Shown here: one piece after another, positions 54,225 through 61,972 of the stretch
Position numbering within the stretch: the first letter of the stretch is position 1
Layout: every line of letters begins with the position of its first letter
Origin: Myxococcus landrumus
GTDB lineage: Bacteria; Myxococcota; Myxococcia; Myxococcales; Myxococcaceae
DNA length: 64,000 nucleotides
Direction: 5' to 3'
Assembly: GCF_017301635.1 (NCBI RefSeq)
Contig: NZ_CP071091.1
Coordinates: 7,122,501-7,186,500, forward strand
Program-made: the position numbers and the translations under genes
The notes under the pieces: generated by a model
The model's database searches: none
What the model was told of the DNA's origin: nothing
What the model saw: the letters and a program-made list of their open reading frames with translations, nothing else

Positions 54225-54296
54225 GCCGCGAGGGATTTCGTGTGGATTGGCATCTTGCTTCGTGCGTGCGCACTTCGCATGCGAGGAGCACAAGTC

Positions 54297-55172
54297 ATGT
54301 GGACCGTCAGGCAGGCGATGCAGCGGCTCGTGGAGGAACTGGAAATCCCCCCGGCTCGGCGCAAGACAGTGACGCGCCAGCACGAGGTGGTGCGCGCCAT
54401 CCTGCGCCAGGCGCTGGCGCCACCCGAGGACTTCATCTCCGGCTCATATGGTCGAGGCACCGCGGTGCATCCGTTGCACGACGTGGACCTGTTCGTCGTG
54501 CTCAACCCCCAGCGGCATCCCCGTGGCTCCAGGACCACGGACGAGACGCTCAAGCAGATCCGCCAGGTCTTCAAGGAGGAGTGGACCGAACGGGAGCTGC
54601 CCCGACTGCAGAGTCACTCCGTGGGCATCGACTTCTCGTCGAACATCCACATCGACATCGTGCCTGCCTACCAGCACGAGCAGACGGGGTATCTCATCCC
54701 TCAACGGGGGACGGGGGCGTGGATTCTCACGAACCCGAAGCGGCATCAGGCAGTAGCGGCGGAAGCCGATGCCGCGGCGGGGCATCAGCTCAACCGGCTC
54801 ATCAAGCTGGTGAAGCACTGGAATCGACAGCAGCAGTCGAGCCCGCTGCGTTCATTTCATCTGGAGGCGATGTGCTACCAGGCGCTGTCGAGGCCACCGA
54901 CGGGCACTCTCCTGGAGCAACTCGGAGACGTGTTCGAGTTCCTTTCCAAGCGAGTGATGTACCCCTGCGGTGACCCGGCGGGACTTGGGGGGAATGTGGA
55001 TGCGGGTTTCGAGAAGGGACAGAGGGAGGCTGCCCATCAGTTGCTCTTGAGTGCTTCGCGGACCGTTCGCCATGTGAACGAGGTGAGCGAGGTGAGTGGG
55101 TGTGACCATTCGGGTCCTCACGCACAGCTCCGGAAGCTCTTGGGGGACAGATACCGCACCCGCGAACCCTGA
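54297..55172 (+). CDS. CD-NTase-like nucleotidyltransferase (CBASS cyclase)
   Basis: A 291-residue nucleotidyltransferase-fold protein. The active site is SGSYGRGTAVHPLHDVDLFV with Asp62 and Asp64, and Asp120 in IHIDIVPAYQ; the spacing fits the cGAS/DncV-like (CD-NTase) superfamily. A helical C-terminal half (LNRLIKLVKHWNRQQQ, LEAMCYQALSRPP) matches OAS-like cyclases. It should join NTPs into cyclic oligonucleotides as a second messenger after phage sensing. GAGGAG lies 10 nt before the ATG at 54297. It is followed at 97 nt and 17 nt spacing by two SAVED-domain genes, typical CBASS context. Confidence 0.87.
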   Translation: MWTVRQAMQRLVEELEIPPARRKTVTRQHEVVRAILRQALAPPEDFISGSYGRGTAVHPLHDVDLFVVLNPQRHPRGSRTTDETLKQIRQVFKEEWTERELPRLQSHSVGIDFSSNIHIDIVPAYQHEQTGYLIPQRGTGAWILTNPKRHQAVAAEADAAAGHQLNRLIKLVKHWNRQQQSSPLRSFHLEAMCYQALSRPPTGTLLEQLGDVFEFLSKRVMYPCGDPAGLGGNVDAGFEKGQREAAHQLLLSASRTVRHVNEVSEVSGCDHSGPHAQLRKLLGDRYRTREP

Positions 55173-55269
55173 TTCGGGTCCGCGAAGAAAAAGCACGGGG
55201 TCGCGAGGGGCCCGCTCGTGGTTGGCGTCTCCTGCTCCGAAGGTCACCGGTCATCCACGAGGAGCGGAC

Positions 55270-57072
55270 ATGCGGAACACGGAACTGCCCATCAGCCCCA
55301 GGACCCAGGCTCTCATCCTTTGCTACGAACACGACCGGCCCGTCATCGAGGACGCCGTGAGGCAGGCCGTCCTGCGCGAGGGGAAGGAGGGCTACCGGGA
55401 TGTGGTCTCGGCGGTCCTGCATCCCTACGACGCGCAGCAGAGCGTCCGCGCGCTGCGAGGAGAGGACTGGGCCGGGGCGTTCCTGGAGAACGAGCGCTTC
55501 GCGAACGCGCTGGTCCAGAAGGAGAAGGAGCTGGGGCTGGACCACCTCCCCATCTATCTCTTCGGGTGCGCGCCACTGGTGCTGCTGATGCATCTGGTCT
55601 CGTGTCTCCCCCGGCGCCCCTTGCGTGTGTATCAGCAGTCGGGCGATGGGGCCTGGTCGCTGGGCTACAGCCGGACACACGTCCCGTCGTCCGAGGACTT
55701 CTTCGTGGTGGAGGGGCTTCCCGCCGCGAAGCAGGGCGGCCGTGGGCAGGTGGCGCTCATCGTCGAGGTGACTCGCTCCATCCGCGACAGTGCGCTGGCG
55801 GAGTTCCAGAAACGCCATGGCACGGAGCTGCTGGCCACCGTGTGCCTGCGACCCGCGCGAGGGATGTCACCGACGGCCCTGCGCGACCCGGGCGAGGCGG
55901 CTCGCGCGGCGGAGCAACTGCGTGAAGTGCTCGATGTGCTCCATGCTCGACTGGCGGGAGCGGAGTCGGTGCTGTTGGCCATGGACTGCCCGAGCAGCAT
56001 TGCAGCCGCGCTGGGGACGGCGGTGAACGTCAACACGCAGCACCCGCTGTGGCTCCACCACTTCGACGCTGACCGGACGCTGTACCTGCGTGTCCACGAG
56101 ATGAGGGCGGGCCGGGCCGCGCCGCTCGCGACCGAGCCCACACAGGCGCAGTTCATCGAAGCGACCAAGGTGCTTGGAGAAGTGCGACGCGTTCACCAGG
56201 AACTCGTTGCCTGGATGCGTGAGCCCGCGCAGGAGGAGCTGCTCGACTCGATTGATGGCAAGGCATTCCTGAGTAGCACCATTGAAGACAGTCCGGCGAC
56301 CACTCCCGCGCCGCTGTACCGGCACATCGGAAAGGGGAAATGGAGCTTCGAGGTGGGGATGCTGCTCGGGCTGAAGAAGCTGCGGGACCGCGTCGACACC
56401 GAGGATTGGCGAGAGTGTGTCCGCCTCTTCATGGTCCATGAGGTCTTCCACGTTCACCAGGGCGGGTTGACCTCGTACACGTCCAGGGGCGTCGGGCGCA
56501 CAGGCTTCGTGCTGGAGGCCGCGGACTTCGACGCGGACGCGGTCGCCATCGAGGCCGCGCTGGCCTGGCGCAAGGCGAAGCGGTCGGGGGACGTGAGTAG
56601 TGACGGTGAGATTCCGACGATGGAGGCCATCGTGTGGAACGCGGTGGAGAGCCTGCGTGTCTTCGAGCCCGAGCGCCCCATTCGCGCGCTCTCCGAGCGC
56701 AGGCTGCGGCGCTACCTCATCTGGCTCTTCCACGCCTGCCGCCTGCATGCCCTGGCGCGAGAGTCAGGGGCCGCACCTTCCCTGGAGCGCGTCACGGTGG
56801 AAATCGCGGGGCTGAAGACGTCTCCGGACCCCTTCGAGACGTACTCGCAACAGCGGGTGAACCTGCTGGACGTGGACCCCGGTGAGGAACTGGTGACAGG
56901 CATCTACTTCCAGCGAAAGCTGGTGCGCGACACGGATGGTCGCTGGGTGGCGCGAGTGCTCGAGGCCCTCAGTCGCTGGGAGGAGCATCCGCGCGAGGAC
57001 GCCCAAGAGGGAATGCGGCGACTCTTCGAGGAGCTCTTCAGCCGCCGCCGTGAGCTGATTCAGCCTCGCTAG
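55270..57072 (+). CDS. SAVED-domain protein with HExxH metallopeptidase-like domain
   Basis: A 600-residue protein starting at ATG 55270 (GAGGAG upstream). Residues 1-280 look like a SAVED ligand-binding domain: LALVLLMHLV-type core, VALIVEVTRSIRDSALAEFQ, LDVLHARLAGAESVLLAMDC, SSIAAALGTAVNVNTQHPLW and HHFDADRTLYLRV. The C-terminal half has HEVFHVHQGG at 390-399, an HExxH zinc motif, with LEAADFDADAVAIEAALAW about 22 residues on, like the ImmA-type E-E-A-D-x-F segment. No nuclease motif is present. I infer a second-messenger-gated metalloprotease effector. The SAVED domain at the N-terminus reverses the usual order. Confidence 0.8.
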   Translation: MRNTELPISPRTQALILCYEHDRPVIEDAVRQAVLREGKEGYRDVVSAVLHPYDAQQSVRALRGEDWAGAFLENERFANALVQKEKELGLDHLPIYLFGCAPLVLLMHLVSCLPRRPLRVYQQSGDGAWSLGYSRTHVPSSEDFFVVEGLPAAKQGGRGQVALIVEVTRSIRDSALAEFQKRHGTELLATVCLRPARGMSPTALRDPGEAARAAEQLREVLDVLHARLAGAESVLLAMDCPSSIAAALGTAVNVNTQHPLWLHHFDADRTLYLRVHEMRAGRAAPLATEPTQAQFIEATKVLGEVRRVHQELVAWMREPAQEELLDSIDGKAFLSSTIEDSPATTPAPLYRHIGKGKWSFEVGMLLGLKKLRDRVDTEDWRECVRLFMVHEVFHVHQGGLTSYTSRGVGRTGFVLEAADFDADAVAIEAALAWRKAKRSGDVSSDGEIPTMEAIVWNAVESLRVFEPERPIRALSERRLRRYLIWLFHACRLHALARESGAAPSLERVTVEIAGLKTSPDPFETYSQQRVNLLDVDPGEELVTGIYFQRKLVRDTDGRWVARVLEALSRWEEHPREDAQEGMRRLFEELFSRRRELIQPR

Positions 57073-57089
57073 AGGACCCGGGGCCCGCC

Positions 57090-58562
57090 ATGGGGGAACA
57101 AAGCGCATCCCGGCTCGAAGGGGACCGGTACCAGTACCTCTATGGCTGGTACGAACTGCTCCAGTTGCTCGACGAGAAGAGCCCCTTCGAGTGTGGCTAC
57201 CTCGAACATCCCGACGCGGGGGCCGCGGATGACGTCACGTTGCATGCGCGCCAGGGCTCGGGAGTGGCCAGCCTCTACGTGCAGGTGAAGTGGCATGTCG
57301 ACCATCGCAATCAGTACTCGTTGGAGACCGTCTCCGTGGCACCTGGAGGCAGGGGGCGCTCGCTGCTGCACAAGCTCTTCGCGAGCTGGCGAAAGCTGCG
57401 CGAGCGCGGGCCCGCCGAGGTGTGGTTGGTGAGCAACTGGAGCGCGGAGGAGTCCTTGGGCCGCTACCTGCGTGGGCGGGATTGCTCGCTCACGCAGGAG
57501 TTCTTCACGGAGTCTCGGCCGGGCTCGTTCCTGGAAGGGAGCGCGCGCTGGGCGGCGCGGTGTGAGGCGACACTGGAGGAGCTTCGCGCGTTCTTCGGGG
57601 ACCTTCGCTTGCGGCTCGGGTTCCCGGGCATCGCTGAGCTGGGGAAGATGGTCGACGAACGCATGGCGCGGTTCTCGCTTCGACACGGCGCCAATCCGAG
57701 GGCCGTGGCGCTGGATGGCCTGAGGGAGTGGGTGGAGGTGTCGGGTGAGGCGAAGCGGGTGAGGCGCGAGTCGTTGATGGAGTTCCTGCGCGTGCGCGAG
57801 CTGTTTGCGCCTCGGGATGATGGGCCCGCGGTGAGCCTGTGGGTTCATGCGTGGGTTCGCCGGAAGTGGGAACAGTCGCCCACCGAAGAGCTGGACTGGA
57901 CCGCCTACTTCGACCGGGAGACGCGCGGGCTTCCGGATGAACACGTGTGGCGTGAGACGCTGATTCCGGAGCTGCGCGCGGCGAGGCAGCGGCTCGCGGA
58001 CAGGCCCGAGGGGGCGTTGGTGGACTTCCGGGGCAAGGTTCCGCTGAGCGTTGCGTTGGCCGTGGGCTTTCACTTCTCGGAAGCGGCGGGCTTCCGGTTC
58101 CGTTCGGAGCAGGTGACTCGGGGGGAGACCTTCTTGTGGCGCTCGGATGTGGGGGCATCGGCGAGGCGATTGTCGGCGCTCGAGCGCGAGGGTTCTCCGG
58201 ACGCCAAGGTGCTACTGGTGGTGTTCCAGCTCACCCAGGATGCGCGGGTGGACCTGGAACGCTTCGAGGCTGTGCATCCGGGTGTTCATCGTGCGGTGCT
58301 CATCCTGGAACCGGAAGGTGGGCCCGGAGATGGGGCTGTCACATCGGCGGGGGATGCGGTCGCGTTCGCGGTCCAGGCTCGAGAGCTGATTCGAACTGCG
58401 AGGAATCGGTATCGCGCTTCATCGACGCACTTGCTGCTCTATGCGCCGTCGACATGTTGCTTGTTCCTGGGCCAGCGGCTCAACGCGGTGGGCCCGGTGG
58501 TGGTTCACGAGCGCACCGTGGATGAGCGGTACACGCCCGTGTTCACGCTTCAGACAGGGTGA
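57090..58562 (+). CDS. DUF4297-like nuclease fused to SAVED (Cap4-like CBASS effector)
   Basis: A 490-residue protein. The N-terminal GDRYQYLYGWYELLQLL, LEHPDAGAADDVTL and VASLYVQVKWH segments match the DUF4297 endonuclease fold, with a catalytic D48 and Q65-V-K67 (PD-(D/E)xK variant). The C-terminal SAVED domain runs from about 310: LSVALAVGFHFSEAAGFRF, VFQLTQDARVDLERFEAV, HRAVLILEPEGGPG and STHLLLYAPSTCCLFLGQRL. Cap4 enzymes bind cyclic oligonucleotides through SAVED and then cut dsDNA. It is 17 nt downstream of the SAVED-metallopeptidase gene, so the two are probably one operon with the cyclase. Confidence 0.87.
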   Translation: MGEQSASRLEGDRYQYLYGWYELLQLLDEKSPFECGYLEHPDAGAADDVTLHARQGSGVASLYVQVKWHVDHRNQYSLETVSVAPGGRGRSLLHKLFASWRKLRERGPAEVWLVSNWSAEESLGRYLRGRDCSLTQEFFTESRPGSFLEGSARWAARCEATLEELRAFFGDLRLRLGFPGIAELGKMVDERMARFSLRHGANPRAVALDGLREWVEVSGEAKRVRRESLMEFLRVRELFAPRDDGPAVSLWVHAWVRRKWEQSPTEELDWTAYFDRETRGLPDEHVWRETLIPELRAARQRLADRPEGALVDFRGKVPLSVALAVGFHFSEAAGFRFRSEQVTRGETFLWRSDVGASARRLSALEREGSPDAKVLLVVFQLTQDARVDLERFEAVHPGVHRAVLILEPEGGPGDGAVTSAGDAVAFAVQARELIRTARNRYRASSTHLLLYAPSTCCLFLGQRLNAVGPVVVHERTVDERYTPVFTLQTG

Positions 58563-58610
58563 GTGGTTGTTGCCGGTACCGCCTGTGTCGTGCTGACTGG
58601 GATTGAGTGG

Positions 58611-58645
58611 TCTTTGACAAGTGAATCGTTGAATGGTGGGAGCCC
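58611..58645 (+). promoter_or_regulatory. CRISPR-leader-like sequence
   Basis: TCTTTGACAAGTGAATCGTT and the following GAATGG closely match TCTTTGACAGGTGAATAGGT and GAATGG in the CRISPR leader at 63198-63230 (15 of 16 identical in the core). TTGACA (58614-58619) could be a -35 element. No -10 is obvious. Confidence 0.55.
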
Positions 58646-58689
58646 CTCGCGCTCCCGGGGGAGTGGTGGAGATGGATGCTGTGTCGTGA

Positions 58690-58880
58690 AGATGGAGCGA
58701 GGTGCTTGCTCCTGGCCCGGTTGTCGGCACGTCGCTTCGAGTTCGTCCTGAACGGCCTCGTCGAACACCTCGTGCGGATGCTCGCGCAGGAAGACGAAGA
58801 CCTTCTGACTCTTGCCTGTGCGCTTCTGCTCGCAGCCGCTGCACTCCACCGTGGGCCTCCAGCGGCCCAGTCGGTACCTC
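58690..58880 (-). pseudogene. decayed IS1182-like transposase fragment
   Basis: Read on the minus strand, this stretch encodes KVFVFLREHPHEVFDEAVQD and ELEATCRQPG, closely reminiscent of the N-terminal part of IS1182-family transposases (FLREH...ELFDE..QAEL). The reading frame then dissolves into Pro/Arg-rich junk and no downstream transposase domain is present. A remnant inserted between CBASS and the helicase genes. Family naming is from memory and not verified. Confidence 0.4.
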
Positions 58881-58924
58881 GGTGAGGTGCCAACCTGAGA
58901 TGCCGGGGCGGCAACTCGTGTTGA

Positions 58925-58962
58925 GCTTTCGCTCAAGTGCTCGACCCTTCTTGAGCGAAAGC
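58925..58962. repeat. perfect 13-bp inverted repeat upstream of SNF2 gene
   Basis: GCTTTCGCTCAAG (58925-58937) and CTTGAGCGAAAGC (58950-58962) are perfectly complementary with a 12-nt loop. TTGAGC lies in the right arm (58951-58956) and TAGATT at 58976-58981 may be the -10 of the helicase promoter, 10 nt before its ATG. It may be an operator, a transposon end, or an attenuator. Confidence 0.6.
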
Positions 58963-58990
58963 CTGATCGACCCTCTAGATTCGTCAGCGA

Positions 58991-61972
58991 ATGCCCCTCG
59001 TCTTCCTGCCCGACGTCGAGACGCTGTTTCTGTGGGGACCCGAGCCTCTGCCTCGCTCGCTCTCCTCGCTGACGGACCTGGGCTCGGGTGCCTCGGCGGT
59101 ACTCCTCACTCCCGACGGGCAGCGCGAGTGCGTGGGCCGCGCATTGCCGCTCGTCGCCTCCGTCGAGCGGCTCGCGGTGGTGTCTGCCTCGGACATCGAA
59201 GTGCTCCCGGGCTCTCTCGCCACCTGGTCGCTCGCCAGCAAACTGGCGTTGGACTTGCTCGCCCGCGAGCGTGTAGTGCCCACGCTGGTCCGCACCCGCG
59301 AGCATTTGGAGGCGCGCTGGGCCGCGGCCCTCTCCGCCTCCGAGGACTCCAGTCGCCTCGTCGCACTCGCCCGGAGCATGCCCCCCGCCGCGCACGCCGT
59401 CCCCGTGCTCACCGGGCGTGCCCCCTCTGTCTGGGCCCCGGAGGCACTGCTGCGCGCCTTCCTCGAATCGACCCTGGATGCCTTTGTCCGCGCCGCACGC
59501 GGTGGCCCCGCCCTGTCCACGCGCGCCGCCTCCCGTCGACCGGGGGCTTGGGATGCGCGCTGGCGTGCGGCGCTCACCGGGGCGCGCCGCGACTTCGTCC
59601 CCGAAGGCTTCGCCGAGCGCTCCGTCGCGGACGAGCTGCGGCGCTGGAGCGAACCCGCGCTCGGCGCGAGGGACAGACTGCGCGCGTGCTTCCGGCTCGA
59701 GCTCCCCACGGCGGACCGCGAGCCCTTCACGCTGAGCTTCCACCTCCAGGCTCCCGATGACCCGAGCCTGCTCGTGTCCGCCACCGACGTCTGGAAGACC
59801 CGCGGGAACCACCTGGAGAAGCTCGGCCGCGCCTTCCGTTCCCCCCAGGAGTCGCTGCTCGAGGCGCTCGCTCGGGCCGCCAGGCTCTTCGCGCCCATCC
59901 GCCTCGTGCTCGAGAGTCCGCGCCCCCAGGCCCTCCTGCTCGAGCCCGACACCGCATGGACGTTCCTCTCCGAGGGCGCGCGGGTGCTCGGCGACGCGGG
60001 CTTTGGTGTCATCCTCCCCGGCGAGCTCACCTCCGCGGGCCGGCGCCGGTTGCGCTTGCGCATGCGCGTGGGCGCGAGCACGAAGGCCACCGGTGTCGTC
60101 GAGGGTTCCGCGGGGCTCGGGCTCGACGCGCTGCTTCGCGTGGACTGGGACGCGGTCCTGGGCGATACGCCCCTCTCCGCCCAGGAGCTCGCGCTGCTCG
60201 CCGAGCGCAAGGCCCCCCTGGTTCGCTTTCGGGGCGAGTGGGTCGCGGTGGATCCCCACGAGCTCGACGCCATCCAGCGCCACCTGGCTGAAGGGCCCGG
60301 GCGGATGGTGGCCCGCGAGGCGGTGCGCGCGGCCCTGCTCGGCGAGACGCGCCACGGCTCGCTGCCCGTCACCGTCATGGCCACCGGCGCGCTCGAGGAG
60401 CGCCTGGGCCGGCTGCGCTCGGGTGGTGCCACCGCCCAGGTCGCGCCTCGCTCCCTGCGTGCCACGCTGCGGCCCTATCAATCGCGCGGGCTGCACTGGC
60501 TGGACACGCTGGCCTCGCTGGGGCTTGGCGCTTGTCTCGCCGACGACATGGGCCTGGGCAAGACGGTGCAGATTCTGGCGTTCCTGCTGCGGCGACTGGA
60601 GCGGGCGCCGCGCGAGAGCCGGCCCACTCTGTTGGTGGCGCCCACCTCCGTGGTGGGCAACTGGGAGCGCGAGGTGGCTCGCTTCGCGCCGTCGCTGCGC
60701 CTGACGCCCCACTACGGCGCCGAGCGCGCCCGCACGGTGGGGGAGATGCCTCGGGGGCCAGGCTCGCTCGTGCTCACCACCTATGGCCTGCTGCGCCGCG
60801 ACGCGGAGCTGCTCGCGCGCGTGGACTGGGCGACCGTGGTGCTCGACGAGGCGCAGAACATCAAGAACGCGGCCTCGGCCACTGCTCGCGCGGCTCGGGC
60901 GCTGCGCTCCAGCGAGCGCTTCGCCCTCACGGGCACCCCGGTGGAGAACCGGCTCGCGGAGCTGTGGTCCATTCTCGAGTTCGCCAACCCGGGGCTGCTC
61001 GGGCCCCTGGAGACCTTCCGGCGGGAGCTGGCGCTGCCCATCGAACGACACGGCAACCCCGAGGCCGCGCAGCGGCTGCGCCGAATCGTCGGCCCGTTCG
61101 TCCTTCGTCGCCTCAAGAGCGACCCGGCCATCATCTCGGACCTGCCCGCGAAGAACGAGATGAAGGTCGTCTGCACGCTCACCCGCGAGCAGGCCTCGCT
61201 CTACAAGGCGGTGGTGGACGAGGAGCTGCGGCGCATCGAGGAGGCCGACGGCATCGAACGGCGGGGCCGCGTGCTCGCGCTGCTGCTGTTCACCAAGCAG
61301 ATAGCGAACCACCCCGCGCAGTACCTCGGCGAGTCGGGTCCGTTGCCGGGGCGCTCGGGGAAGCTGGCACGGGTGACGGAGATGCTCGAGGAGGCGCTAT
61401 CCGCGGGGGACAAGGCGCTTGTCTTCACCCAGTTTCGGGAGATGGGTGACAAGCTGGTGGCGCACCTGTCGGAGCACCTGGGGCACGAGGTGGTGTTCCT
61501 GCACGGCGGCACGTCTCGGAGGGCTCGCGATGAGTTGGTGCGGCGCTTCCAGGACGAGCCCCACGGGCCGCGCGTCTTCGTGCTGTCCGTCAAGGCTGGC
61601 GGCACGGGGTTGAACCTGACGGCCGCGAGCCATGTGTTTCATTACGACCGTTGGTGGAATCCCGCCGTCGAGGACCAGGCCACGGACCGCGCGTACCGCA
61701 TCGGACAGCGGCGCGCGGTGCAGGTCCACAAGCTGGTGTGCGCGGGCACCGTCGAGGAGAAGATAGACGTACTGCTCGAACGCAAGCGCCAGCTCGCCGA
61801 GCGTGTCGTGGGCACGGGTGAGCATTGGGTGACGGAGCTGGACACGGCCGCGCTGCGGGAGCTGTTTTCGTTGTCCTCGGGCGCCGTCGTGGACGAGGGA
61901 GAGGCGGAGGCGGAGCCGGCACGGCGGCGGAAGCCTCGAGGCGTGGCGCGCGGGAAGGGAGGGGTGTCATGA
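58991..61972 (+). CDS. SNF2-family DEAD/DEAH helicase with N-terminal SNF2-associated domain
   Basis: A 993-residue ATPase. About 450 N-terminal residues are a SNF2-helicase-associated region. Walker A is ADDMGLGKTVQILAFLLRR near 517, motif II is VVLDEAQNIKN near 618, motif III is FALTGTPVENRLAELWSILE, and the C-terminal helicase half has VFTQFREMGDKLVAHLSEHL, SVKAGGTGLNLTAASHVFHY and DQATDRAYRIGQRRAVQVHK (motif VI). This is a Swi2/Snf2 DNA or nucleoprotein translocase. The next gene starts in its stop codon (ATGA overlap). SNF2-SWIM pairs are widespread in actinobacteria and myxobacteria but their role is unclear. Confidence 0.93.
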   Translation: MPLVFLPDVETLFLWGPEPLPRSLSSLTDLGSGASAVLLTPDGQRECVGRALPLVASVERLAVVSASDIEVLPGSLATWSLASKLALDLLARERVVPTLVRTREHLEARWAAALSASEDSSRLVALARSMPPAAHAVPVLTGRAPSVWAPEALLRAFLESTLDAFVRAARGGPALSTRAASRRPGAWDARWRAALTGARRDFVPEGFAERSVADELRRWSEPALGARDRLRACFRLELPTADREPFTLSFHLQAPDDPSLLVSATDVWKTRGNHLEKLGRAFRSPQESLLEALARAARLFAPIRLVLESPRPQALLLEPDTAWTFLSEGARVLGDAGFGVILPGELTSAGRRRLRLRMRVGASTKATGVVEGSAGLGLDALLRVDWDAVLGDTPLSAQELALLAERKAPLVRFRGEWVAVDPHELDAIQRHLAEGPGRMVAREAVRAALLGETRHGSLPVTVMATGALEERLGRLRSGGATAQVAPRSLRATLRPYQSRGLHWLDTLASLGLGACLADDMGLGKTVQILAFLLRRLERAPRESRPTLLVAPTSVVGNWEREVARFAPSLRLTPHYGAERARTVGEMPRGPGSLVLTTYGLLRRDAELLARVDWATVVLDEAQNIKNAASATARAARALRSSERFALTGTPVENRLAELWSILEFANPGLLGPLETFRRELALPIERHGNPEAAQRLRRIVGPFVLRRLKSDPAIISDLPAKNEMKVVCTLTREQASLYKAVVDEELRRIEEADGIERRGRVLALLLFTKQIANHPAQYLGESGPLPGRSGKLARVTEMLEEALSAGDKALVFTQFREMGDKLVAHLSEHLGHEVVFLHGGTSRRARDELVRRFQDEPHGPRVFVLSVKAGGTGLNLTAASHVFHYDRWWNPAVEDQATDRAYRIGQRRAVQVHKLVCAGTVEEKIDVLLERKRQLAERVVGTGEHWVTELDTAALRELFSLSSGAVVDEGEAEAEPARRRKPRGVARGKGGVS

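Larger units (their letters stand above)
58563..58990. other. CBASS 3' flank, intergenic region with remnants
   Basis: A 428-nt region. It holds a GC-rich hairpin (GGGAGC/GCTCCC at 58638-58656) after the operon, a leader-like TCTTTGACAAGTGAAT stretch, a decayed transposase fragment, and a perfect 13-bp inverted repeat before the next gene. Confidence 0.6.

Noticed and set aside
54225..54296. TTGGCAT...TTGC as a sigma-54 promoter of the cyclase gene
   Set aside because: The GG-to-GC spacing is about 6 rather than 10 nt.
58550..61312. 920-codon minus-strand ORF
   Set aside because: Antisense shadow of the SNF2 helicase gene; its codon choice mirrors the plus strand. Only the segment near 58690-58880 is kept as a possible transposase remnant.
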